Of a DNA stretch of 64,000 nucleotides, positions 36,486 through 45,483 are shown piece after piece; within the stretch, counting starts at the first letter, position 1; each line of letters starts with the position of its first letter. The notes below the pieces were generated by a model. It ran no database searches. It saw only the letters and a list, made by a program, of their open reading frames with translations, and had not been told where the DNA came from. The translations under genes were made by a program, and so were the position numbers. The stretch is from Nitrospiraceae bacterium (GTDB lineage Bacteria > Nitrospirota > Nitrospiria > Nitrospirales > UBA8639). The DNA lies in assembly GCA_020632595.1 (NCBI GenBank), contig JACKFF010000004.1, positions 186,001 through 250,000 on the forward strand, in the 5' to 3' direction.

Positions 36486-36925
36486 ACGTTCCCTCTTAAA
36501 TCCTTTTAAGGACGGGGTTTAGAATATGGAAGACTACTTTCTGCTACCGAACGTATATGTCTGCCGATGGGCTTCCTATTTTAGTTGGGAAAACGGCAAA
36601 GGATAATGATCATCTAACATTGAAGGTCGCCAATCCGGATGATCTCTGGCTTCATGCGCGAGGGACACCGGGTTCGCACGTGGTTGTCCGGTTGGAAAAA
36701 GGGGCTACGGTGCCTCCGGAGACATTAAAGGATGCGGCGACGTTGACCCTGTGGTTTAGTGACTTGTGAAAGAGCGGGAAAGGCGAAGTGTTTTACACGT
36801 TACGGAAATTCGTCAGGAAAGGCAAAGGCTTCAAACCTGGTTCCGTGACGGTGGAGAGGGAGAAGTCGCTCTGGATTGAAGTAAAAGAAGACCGATTGAA
36901 TCGGTTGAAAGGCGGCACCAAATAG
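36486..36925 (+). pseudogene. Decayed partial duplicate of the NFACT gene 3' end
   Basis: Aligns with 35101-35155 of the NFACT gene (with one inserted base), then skips about 210 bp and continues in register from 36543 (parent 35366) to a stop at 36925 that matches the parent's stop. A CGG-to-TGA change at 36767 ends the frame early. Bases 36560-36705 are identical to 35383-35528 (146 bp), whereas the flanks differ at roughly one base in five. It encodes the NFACT-R core only and has no start context. Confidence 0.9.
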
Positions 36926-37081
36926 GATGTTCATTGGTTGGTAAAAATTAAATGAGGATGCCGATGCGGTAACTGACTAGACGACGGGATCTGGCGTTAT
37001 TGAAAACGAATTAGGTGAGTTGGTTACTGGGGGAGTAAATTCACGAGCGGATGAATGTGGCGAATGTCGTCCATTAGTGGC

Positions 37082-37945
37082 TCAAGGAACAAAAGCAGGG
37101 GAACCTTCACTGGATACAGAGGGGGGGCCAGCGTCCGACGCATGATCATTCAGGAGCTGATCGATGATGGTTTGAAATTTCACCAGCGGTTGGGCACCAC
37201 GGATGATCGTACCGGTTATAGAATCTCCAGAACCACTTTTTCCGACAAAGAAGGATGGGGTTCCTCTAATCCCGGCAGCGCCGCCCTCATCAATGTCCCT
37301 CTGAATAGCCACTTGGTATTTCCCGCTATCTAAGCATTCCTCGAACGTCGCGGAATTCAGTCCGAGTTCCTGCGCATAGTGTTTCAACGAGGAAACCATG
37401 AGATCATCCTGCTTTTCAAACAACATATCATGCATCTCCCAGTACTTATTGGATTCCCCTGCGCAGTGGGCGCTTTCATGAGCCTTTTCTGCCTGTTGAT
37501 GAATACTGGTCAAAGGAAAATCTCTGAATACATACCGAACTTTTCCTGTATCGATATACTCACGTTTAAGTACAGGAAATACCGTTAACGAATACCGTCG
37601 ACAAAAAGGGCATTGATAGTCTGAGAATTCCACGATCGTGACCGGCGCATCGACTTCCCCCAGAACCGCACCCCCGGTCACACCCACCGTGCCTGTACTT
37701 TTCTCCGGTCTTTGCCGTTTTGTCGCACTCTGAAGGATACTCTTGATTTCAGCAAGATCTTTCTTCACCTGCTCCATATCCTCGCGAAGGGCCCGGACAT
37801 CTTCTTCAACAACGGCCCGGCCCGATCCAGGGTTGATCAAGAGCACACCTACACACACCAGCAGGCCGATCAGTCCTGAGAGGAGTCGGCAATTTCCTCC
37901 TGGTCTGTTCTCCGGTTTTTCAATTTCCTGAATTCGTCGATTCAT
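37082..37945 (-). CDS. Periplasmic DsbA-like thiol oxidoreductase with membrane anchor
   Basis: 287 residues. A membrane helix near residues 20-40 (LLSGLIGLLVCVGVLLI) is followed by a coiled coil (VRALREDMEQVKKDLAEIKS) and a thioredoxin-like DsbA domain. The active site is CPFC at residues 112-115 (FSDYQCPFCRRYSL), and the cis-Pro loop is RGTPSFFVG. The ATG at 37945 has AAAGG/GGTGG upstream. It should form or shuffle disulfides outside the membrane. It is divergently arranged with a Cys-rich secreted protein gene, a possible client. Confidence 0.9.
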   Translation of the reverse strand: MNRRIQEIEKPENRPGGNCRLLSGLIGLLVCVGVLLINPGSGRAVVEEDVRALREDMEQVKKDLAEIKSILQSATKRQRPEKSTGTVGVTGGAVLGEVDAPVTIVEFSDYQCPFCRRYSLTVFPVLKREYIDTGKVRYVFRDFPLTSIHQQAEKAHESAHCAGESNKYWEMHDMLFEKQDDLMVSSLKHYAQELGLNSATFEECLDSGKYQVAIQRDIDEGGAAGIRGTPSFFVGKSGSGDSITGTIIRGAQPLVKFQTIIDQLLNDHASDAGPPSVSSEGSPAFVP

Positions 37946-38433
37946 GACCACCTTTCCAGAACTTTCAAATAATTGCCCATTCGGCACGCAGCCTGCCGTG
38001 CGAGGTTCATCACGCTCCACATCGATCAACACTTGCTCGCAAAGAGAAGGTAACAAATCACGGGCTGAAGATCGAGGGATTCCATGACATTGTTCAACAC
38101 AGATTGCACAACCACGGGAAAGCGATTTCCACCAGAATTTTCTTGACTTTTCCGGTCGACCGATCAAAAATCTTCGGGTTTGTTTTGAGCAGGTAGATGA
38201 AATTAGAGGAAAGGATCACATCAAATGCCTTGACCAATCGCAAGTAAACGGAAATGGACCAACAGGAAAAGCCTGGTAGGTGTACAGACGCCCGCATCGG
38301 ATCCGCAGACAACGAATCCGTTTAAAGCAATACAGGCTGTAGAGGGACCATCAAGAAAGTGGTCCACAAAGACCGGAAGCCTTTCGATTCGCCAGAGTTT
38401 GTGGCTTACAAATGTCCTGAATGGAGGTTGATC
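37946..38433 (+). other. Intergenic stretch between divergent genes
   Basis: About 490 bp separating the DsbA-like gene from the Cys-rich secreted protein gene. It should contain both promoters; none could be fixed. Short frames on both strands lack ribosome-binding sites and similarity. I see nothing else in it. Confidence 0.4.
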
Positions 38434-39876
38434 ATGAAACACATCACCAGTCTAGCCTTGCATTGGCGGGAAGCGGGCCACTTACTCTTCGGCTTGAGTA
38501 TGCTTTTGGTTTTCATGCCGGCGATTGGCAATGATCTCTTTGCCGGCGACAGGGATCGCCGTGACGGGTTTTCTTCAAAAACCAATCCTAGCAACTATGG
38601 GCATCGATATAGTAAGTCGATCCTCCGTGGCGTGAAACTCAGTGATGTGTATACGTTCAATGATAAGGAAACCACAGATTTTGGTCCGGCTTATGCGAAT
38701 TTCTGGACGTCCACGGCGAATTTTCTGCAATGTACTCCGCCATCAGGCAGACCTTTTTCTTATGCCCTGTGCTATTACTCAGGCCCAGATGCCCCGACAG
38801 GGAATAGTGATGAAAACCCGTCTTTGCCCTGCACGCTTTCCCCGGATGGAACATTGGCCTATTGCACGTGTTTCGAAATATCTACTGACGAGGTATCTCC
38901 TAAGATGCCTTACCTTGTGGATATTCATGCCATTTCCAATCTGGATATCTATCAGGAGACGGTTGAAGCTTGCGGAGAACAAGGAGCGGAATGTTTGAAT
39001 AGCAGAAGAATTCCACCGGTATGTGAAGCGATCAATACCAATTTACTGGTTCCCGGCGCCGACCTGATATCCGTGTATTCAGAACGGTATAAACCCAATT
39101 ACGTCAGCATGGGAGAAGACACTTCGACAGAGTGTACAGATAGAGAGGATCAGGGGGTCTATGCGGGTTGCATGACAGCGCCTTGCTACCGCACGGGCTT
39201 ACAGGATGCGGCTGGCCGTAACCTCGTGGAGTGCAAATGCCCGGTCTATGATGGACCGTTCCAAATTGGTCAAGGAGACCAAAGTTGCAACGCCAACGAC
39301 CCGCCTCCCGTCACCACCCCCTCCCGTACCCAAAAGCGGCATGGTCGAGGCGACAATGTCTGGTCGGCAGCGTATAACCCTGCCGGTGGCCCTATCATCC
39401 TTTCCGACCTCCCCTGCATACCTGATTTACCAGGGGATAGTGGTTGCCCTCTGTATGAAGCAGGAAAAGACTACAACATTGAGTTTGATGGGGCGCTTTG
39501 TCAAAGCGTCTGCGGTTATTATGGATCAAGCAACGCAAATAATCCCAATGATCCCGACATTCAGTTAGGCTATTCCTGCGATGCGACACTCTGCACCACG
39601 GTGGGTATCGGACAGGACGGCCCTCCGCCGGACCATCAAACCGAGGCACAGTTATTGGAAGAGGCCTGCAGCGGCATCCAGAATATGAATGGCTTGACAG
39701 AAATCACGTTGGTCGAGGCGCTGGCCGGATGTAGTTGCTGTGCCAGTCAAATCTGTGGATGCAATAATATCAACGCCCAGACAAATGGGGCGATCGTGAA
39801 CCTTAATGCCGAACAAACAGGAGCCGGCATTATGACCCAATGCGTTATCAATAATACCCTCTGTGGGGCACCTTAG
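38434..39876 (+). CDS. Secreted Cys-rich protein, unknown family
   Basis: 480 residues, starting at the ATG with GGAGGTT six bases upstream. The signal peptide spans about residues 15-40 (HLLFGLSMLLVFMPAIGNDL). The mature protein has roughly 30 Cys, many in pairs (CSCCASQICGC; CKCP; CYYSG), an Asn/Asp/Gly/Pro-rich composition and no recognised domain. The high Cys count and the divergent DsbA-like gene suggest a disulfide-stabilised extracellular protein. A lipoprotein gene follows 118 bp downstream. Confidence 0.75.
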   Translation: MKHITSLALHWREAGHLLFGLSMLLVFMPAIGNDLFAGDRDRRDGFSSKTNPSNYGHRYSKSILRGVKLSDVYTFNDKETTDFGPAYANFWTSTANFLQCTPPSGRPFSYALCYYSGPDAPTGNSDENPSLPCTLSPDGTLAYCTCFEISTDEVSPKMPYLVDIHAISNLDIYQETVEACGEQGAECLNSRRIPPVCEAINTNLLVPGADLISVYSERYKPNYVSMGEDTSTECTDREDQGVYAGCMTAPCYRTGLQDAAGRNLVECKCPVYDGPFQIGQGDQSCNANDPPPVTTPSRTQKRHGRGDNVWSAAYNPAGGPIILSDLPCIPDLPGDSGCPLYEAGKDYNIEFDGALCQSVCGYYGSSNANNPNDPDIQLGYSCDATLCTTVGIGQDGPPPDHQTEAQLLEEACSGIQNMNGLTEITLVEALAGCSCCASQICGCNNINAQTNGAIVNLNAEQTGAGIMTQCVINNTLCGAP

Positions 39877-39994
39877 GCATTCTTTGTTATGCTCCCTACA
39901 CCAAAAACTATCGAATCTCTGGCCTCTGCCAAACGCCTCCGGTTTAGAAAAATCGGAGTTGGCCCATCACTCTAAGAATGAGGAAGTAAAGCAG

Positions 39995-40621
39995 ATGACC
40001 CGAATAAAGAACGTGCGATGGATCATGATTTGTTGGCTGATTTTGAGTGTATCCGGCTGCGCCATACCCTCAAAGAAGGCTACGGATCCCCTGACACCCA
40101 CCGAGCAATTGTTATTCAGCTCAGCGATCAACAAAGGCCTGAAGAATTATGATGTGAGCATTCTCAAGGGTGCATCCATACTCCTGACCGCTTCAGATCT
40201 GAGGGTGGACCAGAGTTTAAACGGCGATGTCATCAATCAGCATATGAGGCAGGTCGTTGCCGGTTGGCTAGGAAAACAGGGAGTGATCATTCGGGAAGAG
40301 GAAGAGGATGCGACGTACCGTGTGCATTTAATCGTTGAGTCTATCGGGACAACCCAAAACGCGAGGTTGTTGGGGCTACCGGCCACCCAGGCAACGATAT
40401 TTCCCATAGCCACACCCGAATTGGCATTCTATAAACGCGTGCAGAGCCAGGGCTATGTGCGATTTTATTTTGATATTTTCGAAAGAGCATCCGGACGTTT
40501 TGTGCTCTCAACCGAGCCGCAGGTAGGATCGGTGACGCAAACTGTCTATACGGCATTTTTCTTTTTCAACTGGAGAAAAACCGACATGGAGGCCTCCCCG
40601 CCGATATTTGAAAATAATTAG
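39995..40621 (+). CDS. Lipoprotein, unknown family
   Basis: 208 residues. GAGGAAG precedes the ATG. The N-terminus is a lipoprotein signal (WLILSVSGC, lipobox Cys near residue 23). The body is alpha/beta with DQSLNGDVINQHMRQVVAGW and a conserved-looking VHLIVESIGTTQNARLLGLP segment, then YVRFYFDIFERASGRFVLST. The pattern is typical of small periplasmic lipoproteins of unknown function. Co-oriented with the Cys-rich secreted protein gene, so perhaps one operon. Confidence 0.75.
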   Translation: MTRIKNVRWIMICWLILSVSGCAIPSKKATDPLTPTEQLLFSSAINKGLKNYDVSILKGASILLTASDLRVDQSLNGDVINQHMRQVVAGWLGKQGVIIREEEEDATYRVHLIVESIGTTQNARLLGLPATQATIFPIATPELAFYKRVQSQGYVRFYFDIFERASGRFVLSTEPQVGSVTQTVYTAFFFFNWRKTDMEASPPIFENN

Positions 40622-40773
40622 ATAACAATTGGGGGTTCGGCCAATCTCACAACCATAGAGAGATTATTCACCTGAAGATCACCTGGCCCTATCTGAGGGA
40701 CAGGATCCGGCTATCATACCTAAGCCGAAACTCTGCCTTACGATGACTAGCCACGAATTTTCGACTGAACCGT

Positions 40774-40938
40774 TTAGAATGGTCCTTTCAGGACGTTGAG
40801 CCGGGTGAGCCTTCCCCGATGATAGAGTCCATCATCCGCCACATGGGGCAACACATGGCAGTGAAAAAGCCACGTGCCCAAATTTGATCCTGCCACACAA
40901 CAACCTTTCAACACATGACTGTTAGGCGAGTAAATTTC
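40774..40938 (-). pseudogene. Remnant of a multicopper oxidase C-terminus
   Basis: On the minus strand a 54-codon open stretch encodes LGTWLFHCHVLPHVADDG, the type 1/type 3 copper ligand motif (HCHxxxH) that closes multicopper oxidases. It is followed by a plausible C-terminal end (RLTRLNVLKGPF, stop). It is cut off upstream by a stop codon, and no other part of the enzyme is found nearby, so this is a gene relic. Confidence 0.7.
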
Positions 40939-41076
40939 CTAAACAGGAAATCATGAGGAGGATCCTGTCGACTTGGCGTCAAGAGGCAGCGAGTAGAACA
41001 TTCAAGGAATCAATTCAGACAGTTAAGGGAAAAACGATTCTTTTTTGCTGATGAATGTACATGACACGTGGCAGCG

Positions 41077-41811
41077 CTAGTCCAGCCACTCGTACAATTC
41101 ATTGGCGTCAAGGGCTTTCGCCCACAACCATCCTTGTCCTTTTTCGATCCCAATAGCCCGAAGAAATTCCGCTTGTTCCGGGGTCTCAATGCCCTCGGCA
41201 ACAATATCCACCTTGAGAACAGTGGCCAAGGCTGCAATCCCACGCACCAGGCGTTCTGCCGCGACATTGTTTCCCAACTGCTGAATAAAGGATTGATCAA
41301 TTTTAAGGATATCCACTTCCAGGTCAATGAGTTGTTGCAGCCCTGAATGCCCGGTGCCGAAGTCATCAATAGCCACTCTGGCACCCAATTGCCGAGCCAG
41401 GCGGATGGCATCCCGGCCTTTCTCATTGAGTGCTTGCCGTTCAGTGATTTCCCCGGTGAGCTGTGGGAGATGGGGTATCAACCCTAATTTTTCCAGCACC
41501 GGCAAGATCTTGTTTTTTCCCATCACAATAGGGGGCAGATTCACGCTCACTGAAAACGTGGGATGCTCGAGCAGCAGAGTGCCTAAATCCGCTTTAAGAC
41601 AGGCAAACATACAGGTGGTTAACTCTAAGGCTAAGTCTTCCTGCGATTCGAATTCGTCAATGACGGGTTCTATACTGATCTCAGGTCCATTATCCGCTCG
41701 CCACCGGGCAAGGGCTTCACAGCCAACGATACGATTGGTGGTGAGATCGATGATCGGTTGATACTTAGCGAAAATGGAAGACCGAACGGTATGAGTAGAA
41801 ATAGTAGACAT
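41077..41811 (-). CDS. EAL-domain cyclic-di-GMP phosphodiesterase
   Basis: 244 residues consisting of the EAL domain alone. Catalytic and metal-binding residues are visible: CEALARW (E32), SVNLPP (Asn), GEITERQAL (Glu), AIDDFGTGHSGL (Asp pair), ILKIDQSFI (Lys and Asp) and EGIETPEQ (Glu). The loop 6 motif is intact, so it is probably active in hydrolysing c-di-GMP. No sensory or membrane domain is attached. It sits just outside the left end of the tRNA-Pro element. Confidence 0.9.
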   Translation of the reverse strand: MSTISTHTVRSSIFAKYQPIIDLTTNRIVGCEALARWRADNGPEISIEPVIDEFESQEDLALELTTCMFACLKADLGTLLLEHPTFSVSVNLPPIVMGKNKILPVLEKLGLIPHLPQLTGEITERQALNEKGRDAIRLARQLGARVAIDDFGTGHSGLQQLIDLEVDILKIDQSFIQQLGNNVAAERLVRGIAALATVLKVDIVAEGIETPEQAEFLRAIGIEKGQGWLWAKALDANELYEWLD

Positions 41812-42523
41812 GACTAACGAGCGTTTTTTGTGAGTGTACCCTCATGATCCAGTAGATGATGAAATCACGGCATATCAAGTCAGAACAATATCATCCTACC
41901 TCAATTAGCTAGCCCACGGCGAGAGAGCGATCTCTCTCGTCCCCAATATACGGGTAAAGTTAGAGGAGTCATACAAACACAACGCCTGGGTTGTTCAAAC
42001 TCGTCTATCCAACTCAGCGCCAGGCGCCCAGCTTGCTGATAAAAAATTGGGAGGGGTGATACGAGGAGAAGAGGTCTTAACGGAATATTTGGTCGGAGCG
42101 AGAGGATTTGAACCTTCGACATCCTGCTCCCAAAGGTGATTATCTATTGCAACGCCATTCAATCTGGCCCAAACCGTTCCACAGAAACGTCAATACTGAC
42201 AAGGCGTTTAGTCGTTCATTGTCGTTTCGTATTGCCTACAGTGGTACGGTCTAACTGCCTCTCCAATTGCCATCACAAAAGGGAGATTTTTCATTGAAAA
42301 TGTGTGTTAATTTGATCCACCAAAACAAGGGAGGGAGGAGGCTAGCTAATCCCTAGTTCGGCGGCCGTTTCCTGGTCATCGTGCCTCCCCTTCCGTATTA
42401 AGAAATTCGACAGGAGGGGATAATGACACGATCTACTAGCCCGTCCCCACAATCCGGGGATTCTACCACCCCACACCTACTGTTTGTGGTTTAACGCAAT
42501 AATCCTGTTCTGCGAAACAAAAT
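41812..42523 (+). other. Intergenic stretch holding the left attachment site
   Basis: About 710 bp. It contains the tRNA-Pro 3' fragment (42090-42135) and a perfect 8-bp inverted repeat with a 4-base loop (CGAGAGAG/CTCTCTCG, 41920-41939). The sequence CTCTCCAATTGCCA near 42260 recurs near 50037 by the right attachment site. No gene is supported. Confidence 0.5.
42090..42135 (-). repeat. Left attachment repeat: 3' half of tRNA-Pro(TGG)
   Basis: 46 bp matching 50099-50144 with two mismatches. It covers the encoded CCA, acceptor 3' strand, T arm and anticodon region, and stops inside the anticodon stem. The remaining tRNA 5' half is absent, so it is not a functional tRNA. Confidence 0.88.
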
Positions 42524-42964
42524 ATGCCCGCTCCTTCCATCCATGATTTGTCTTTTCACACAAAAATGCTTCACTCTCCGCTCTTTGTTGCCGATAAACC
42601 TCTTATGCAGGACTTCGATAGTGCCAACCATCCTACCACTAGAGTATTGACTCTTTCTGGACACCTGGATGCCCTTCAAACCCTGAGGCTTGAAAAATTC
42701 ATTGAGGAGGCCCAACAAGGAACCTGCCGCCACGTCATCCTCAATCTTTCCAACGTGGCCACCATGGACCTTGGAGGAGTAGGCAACCTTTTTACCTGGT
42801 ACCACGCTTTGCATATCAATCAGGTGCGCCTCAGTATCGTGGCCCCGTCCCCCATGGTCCGCAATACGATGGAATCTCTTCATTTGACGGAACTCATTTC
42901 GATCTATTCTTCTGTTCCTGAAGCCATCAGTCACCATCCTACCCCCAATTCCATTTCTTCCTAA
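42524..42964 (+). CDS. STAS-domain protein (anti-sigma factor antagonist-like)
   Basis: 146 residues. The STAS fold occupies residues about 35-135 (TRVLTLSGHLDALQTLRLEK; HVILNLSNVATMDLGGVGNL; LSIVAPSPMVRNTMESLHLT). In SpoIIAA-type antagonists the loop reads D-S-S-G with the Ser phosphorylated; here it is D-L-G-G, so phosphorylation control at that site is unlikely. The first 30 residues are unconserved, and an ATG at 42566 or 42605 may be the real start since none has a ribosome-binding site. Lies inside the island with no kinase or sigma factor nearby. Confidence 0.75.
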   Translation: MPAPSIHDLSFHTKMLHSPLFVADKPLMQDFDSANHPTTRVLTLSGHLDALQTLRLEKFIEEAQQGTCRHVILNLSNVATMDLGGVGNLFTWYHALHINQVRLSIVAPSPMVRNTMESLHLTELISIYSSVPEAISHHPTPNSISS

Positions 42965-43608
42965 CGACCTCCTGGCCATGGGCATGACGGTTTGATCCTG
43001 AACCCATCGGTCTCCTTGGGGCAGATTAAATTTTAACCCCCCGCCGATTCACAGAGGGAATCCGCCCCTGATTGACCATTTTGTAGAGCTGGGCAGAGAC
43101 AAGCAGGAATGGATTGCTAAACATTTGAGGTCCATCCTCGTAAAACACTGAGTTCGAGGTTTTTATTTAGACTCACGACCCTCGCCTTAAAAAGGCAAAC
43201 TTGGACGATCACCCTAGAGAATGAATAAGTAAGACCAGGAGTGATAATCCATTTGACTGACAAGGCGATTGACCATTTTCGAGTGTGATCAACTGAGATT
43301 GGGGTCCATCCTAAATCGTGACTAAAACCGTGACCAACTTTTCCATCAAAACTCTGCCAAAGCGCCCTACCTCCAATGGGTTTATTCCCCGCCAATCAAT
43401 GCCGCGTAAAAGCATTATTGCCTATTTTTAACCACAGCCTCCCACGACAGGACTCCAAAAGAGGCCACCGTGCTGGACCGTCGACGCACGTGCTCACCAA
43501 CGGGACACAGAATGCGCTCGGTTCAAGGTTGCCGAAAAAATCAAATGTCCAACCCCGTAAGAAGTCAGCCTCATGTGAAACCTATTGAAAAGAGATAAGG
43601 CCTGCTGC
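42965..43608 (+). other. Intergenic stretch in the island
   Basis: About 640 bp between the STAS gene and the adhesin gene. A TTG-initiated minus-strand frame (43117-43395) lacks support. One copy of a 20-bp repeat lies at 43549-43568. Otherwise I see nothing in it. Confidence 0.4.
43549..43568 (+). repeat. 20-bp direct repeat, copy 1
   Basis: CCAACCCCGTAAGAAGTCAG; 18 of 20 bases match copy 2 at 47387-47406 in the same orientation. The two copies flank the adhesin gene. Confidence 0.45.
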
Positions 43609-45483
43609 CTATTGAATCTCCCAGTCGGTGGAGACGGCCCCAGGTGAGCCCATAGTGGTGATGGTTAAGCCATTCATGATCCACACCTCTACGGCACTGA
43701 GCAGGCTGTTGCGCCAGACAAGATCGGCCTTGCCGTTCCCATCGACATCCCCGACCTGCGCAATCTTCCACGACGAGCCGAGGCCGCCCAATACGCCAGA
43801 GGAGGCAATGGTGGCTCCATTCATCAGCCAGATGACCACCACGCCGCTCGTGTCATTCTTCCAAATCAGGTCAGCCTTGCCATCACCATTGGTATCGCCC
43901 ACCCCCTCAATCTTCCAAGCCACGGAGGTGGTGCCCGGAAAGCCCACCGAGGTGATCGTCAACCCATTCATGAGCCATATCGCCACTGTCCCACTGCTGC
44001 CCCTGCGCCAAATGACATCAGCCTTCCCATCACCGTTCACATCACCCACCCCCGCCACCTGCCAGGCCAACGAGACCCCGGGGGGAAACCCCGCCGACGT
44101 GATAGTCGCCCCATTCATGAACCACACCGACACGGCGCCTGAACTGGTATTGCGCCACACGATGTCGGCTTTGCCATCACCGTTAACATCCCCGACGGCC
44201 TGAATGCCCCACGCCGGTGGTGCACTGCCGGGAAAGCCCACAGAGGTAATGGTCACCCCGTTCATCAGCCAAATAGCCACGGTGCCACTGGTGCTATTGC
44301 GCCAAATGACATCCGCCTTGCCATCACCATTCACATCGCCCACCCCTGCGATCTGCCACGCTAACGGCACTCCACCGGGGAAGCCAGCGGAGGCAATCGC
44401 TGTTCCGTTCATGAACCAGATGGCCGTGGCACCATTACTATTGCGCCAGACCAGGTCGGCCTTCCCGTCTCCATTCACATCACTGCTCTGTCTTCTGCCA
44501 CTCTGATTGTTGACCGTAATAATGACATCCGCACTCGTAGAGAGTGCCCCGTCCGTGGCGGTTAGCCGCAAGACATAGGTCCCAGGGAGCGTAAAACTCC
44601 CGGTAGTATCCACTGCTGCGGGATTGCCGAAGGTGACCACACCTGGGCCACTCACCTTGCTCCAGAGGGTCGTGACCACGCCGGGGGGTTTGGGCAGGCC
44701 ATCATCCGTCACGGTGCCATCAAGAATCGCCGCATTCGGCAACGTCACGATCTGCGGGGTGCCCCCATTGACCGACGGGGCTTGATTCATGGGCGGAGGG
44801 GGCGGCGCGGGATTGACGGTGATGGTGACTTCTGCACTCGTGGTTAGTTCGCCATCATTGGCAGTGAGGCGCAAGACATAAATTCCCGGAGCACTGAACC
44901 TGGCCGTGGTATCAACAGAAGAAGCATTGCCAAAGGTCACGGTTCCCGGCCCACTGACCTTGCTCCATGTGGTCGTGAGGGAACCAGGAGAAGGTGGGTG
45001 ACCATCATCGCTGACCGTGCCATCAAGAGAGGCTATATTGGGAAGCGTGATGGTTTGATTTGTCCCCGCATTCACAGAAGGGGCTGTGTTACCGCTGTTA
45101 CCCACATCGGCCACTCCCACGACATTCAGTTCTGCGACATAGCAGTAGTTGTCCAGAAAACGAATGCGGATATAAGCCCCTCGCGTGGGTGGAAAGCTGG
45201 CTGTCTTCTCCGTAATATCGTTGGCCCACGTGCCAGATGCCACGGGGCTTCCCCAGTCGCCATTCGTCGCCGACACATACACTTCGTACTGCGTACACTT
45301 TGTCCAGCTATAGGGGAGATATCTAATTTCACTGACGAGGTAATTGCCCCCAAGCGCGAGGACTATTTCATCATCTTGCCGGTTTCCCGGTCCCACGCTC
45401 CAGAAGGTGCCAGGCTTCCCGTCTAACACAACCTCTGGGATAAATACCCCCCCCCCCATCAAACAATCCAACAACAGCATCAA
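43609..45483 (-). CDS. Adhesin-like protein, downstream part (discoidin, PKD/Ig-like, FG-GAP repeats)
   Basis: 624 codons open, but the first real sequence begins after the 11-G tract, where the frame takes over from the upstream 45371-47083 gene. Parts in order: an F5/8-type C (discoidin-like) domain (VVLDGKPGTFWSVGPGN; ALGGNYLVSEIRYLP); two PKD/REJ-like domains (VTFGNASSVDTTARFSAPGI; GTYVLRLTATDGALSTSADV); then six FG-GAP/VCBS-type repeats of about 49 residues beginning DVNGDGKADLVW or similar, with Ca-binding Asp. It has no signal peptide of its own, so it is best read as the C-terminal part of one secreted protein that needs a frame correction. Confidence 0.8.
   Translation of the reverse strand: MMLLLDCLMGGGVFIPEVVLDGKPGTFWSVGPGNRQDDEIVLALGGNYLVSEIRYLPYSWTKCTQYEVYVSATNGDWGSPVASGTWANDITEKTASFPPTRGAYIRIRFLDNYCYVAELNVVGVADVGNSGNTAPSVNAGTNQTITLPNIASLDGTVSDDGHPPSPGSLTTTWSKVSGPGTVTFGNASSVDTTARFSAPGIYVLRLTANDGELTTSAEVTITVNPAPPPPPMNQAPSVNGGTPQIVTLPNAAILDGTVTDDGLPKPPGVVTTLWSKVSGPGVVTFGNPAAVDTTGSFTLPGTYVLRLTATDGALSTSADVIITVNNQSGRRQSSDVNGDGKADLVWRNSNGATAIWFMNGTAIASAGFPGGVPLAWQIAGVGDVNGDGKADVIWRNSTSGTVAIWLMNGVTITSVGFPGSAPPAWGIQAVGDVNGDGKADIVWRNTSSGAVSVWFMNGATITSAGFPPGVSLAWQVAGVGDVNGDGKADVIWRRGSSGTVAIWLMNGLTITSVGFPGTTSVAWKIEGVGDTNGDGKADLIWKNDTSGVVVIWLMNGATIASSGVLGGLGSSWKIAQVGDVDGNGKADLVWRNSLLSAVEVWIMNGLTITTMGSPGAVSTDWEIQ
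43612..44490 (-). repeat. Six tandem ~147-bp FG-GAP/VCBS repeats
   Basis: Six consecutive copies of about 49 codons, each starting D-[VT]-[ND]-G-[DN]-G-KAD and containing a W.MNG motif. The first four are very alike at DNA and protein level; the last two are more diverged. They encode predicted beta-propeller blades. Confidence 0.88.

Noticed and set aside
41010..41426. Frame containing a CHVHSS copper-like motif
   Set aside because: It is antisense-phase to the EAL gene and the motif does not extend; taken as coincidence, unlike the nearby multicopper oxidase relic.
41920..41939. Perfect 8-bp inverted repeat as a terminator
   Set aside because: No T-run follows on either strand and no gene ends just before it.
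42257..42275. CTCTCCAATTGCCA shared with the integrase 3' flank near 50037 as evidence for a second element
   Set aside because: The copies lie on opposite sides of their attachment repeats, which does not fit a tandem element; too short to support more.
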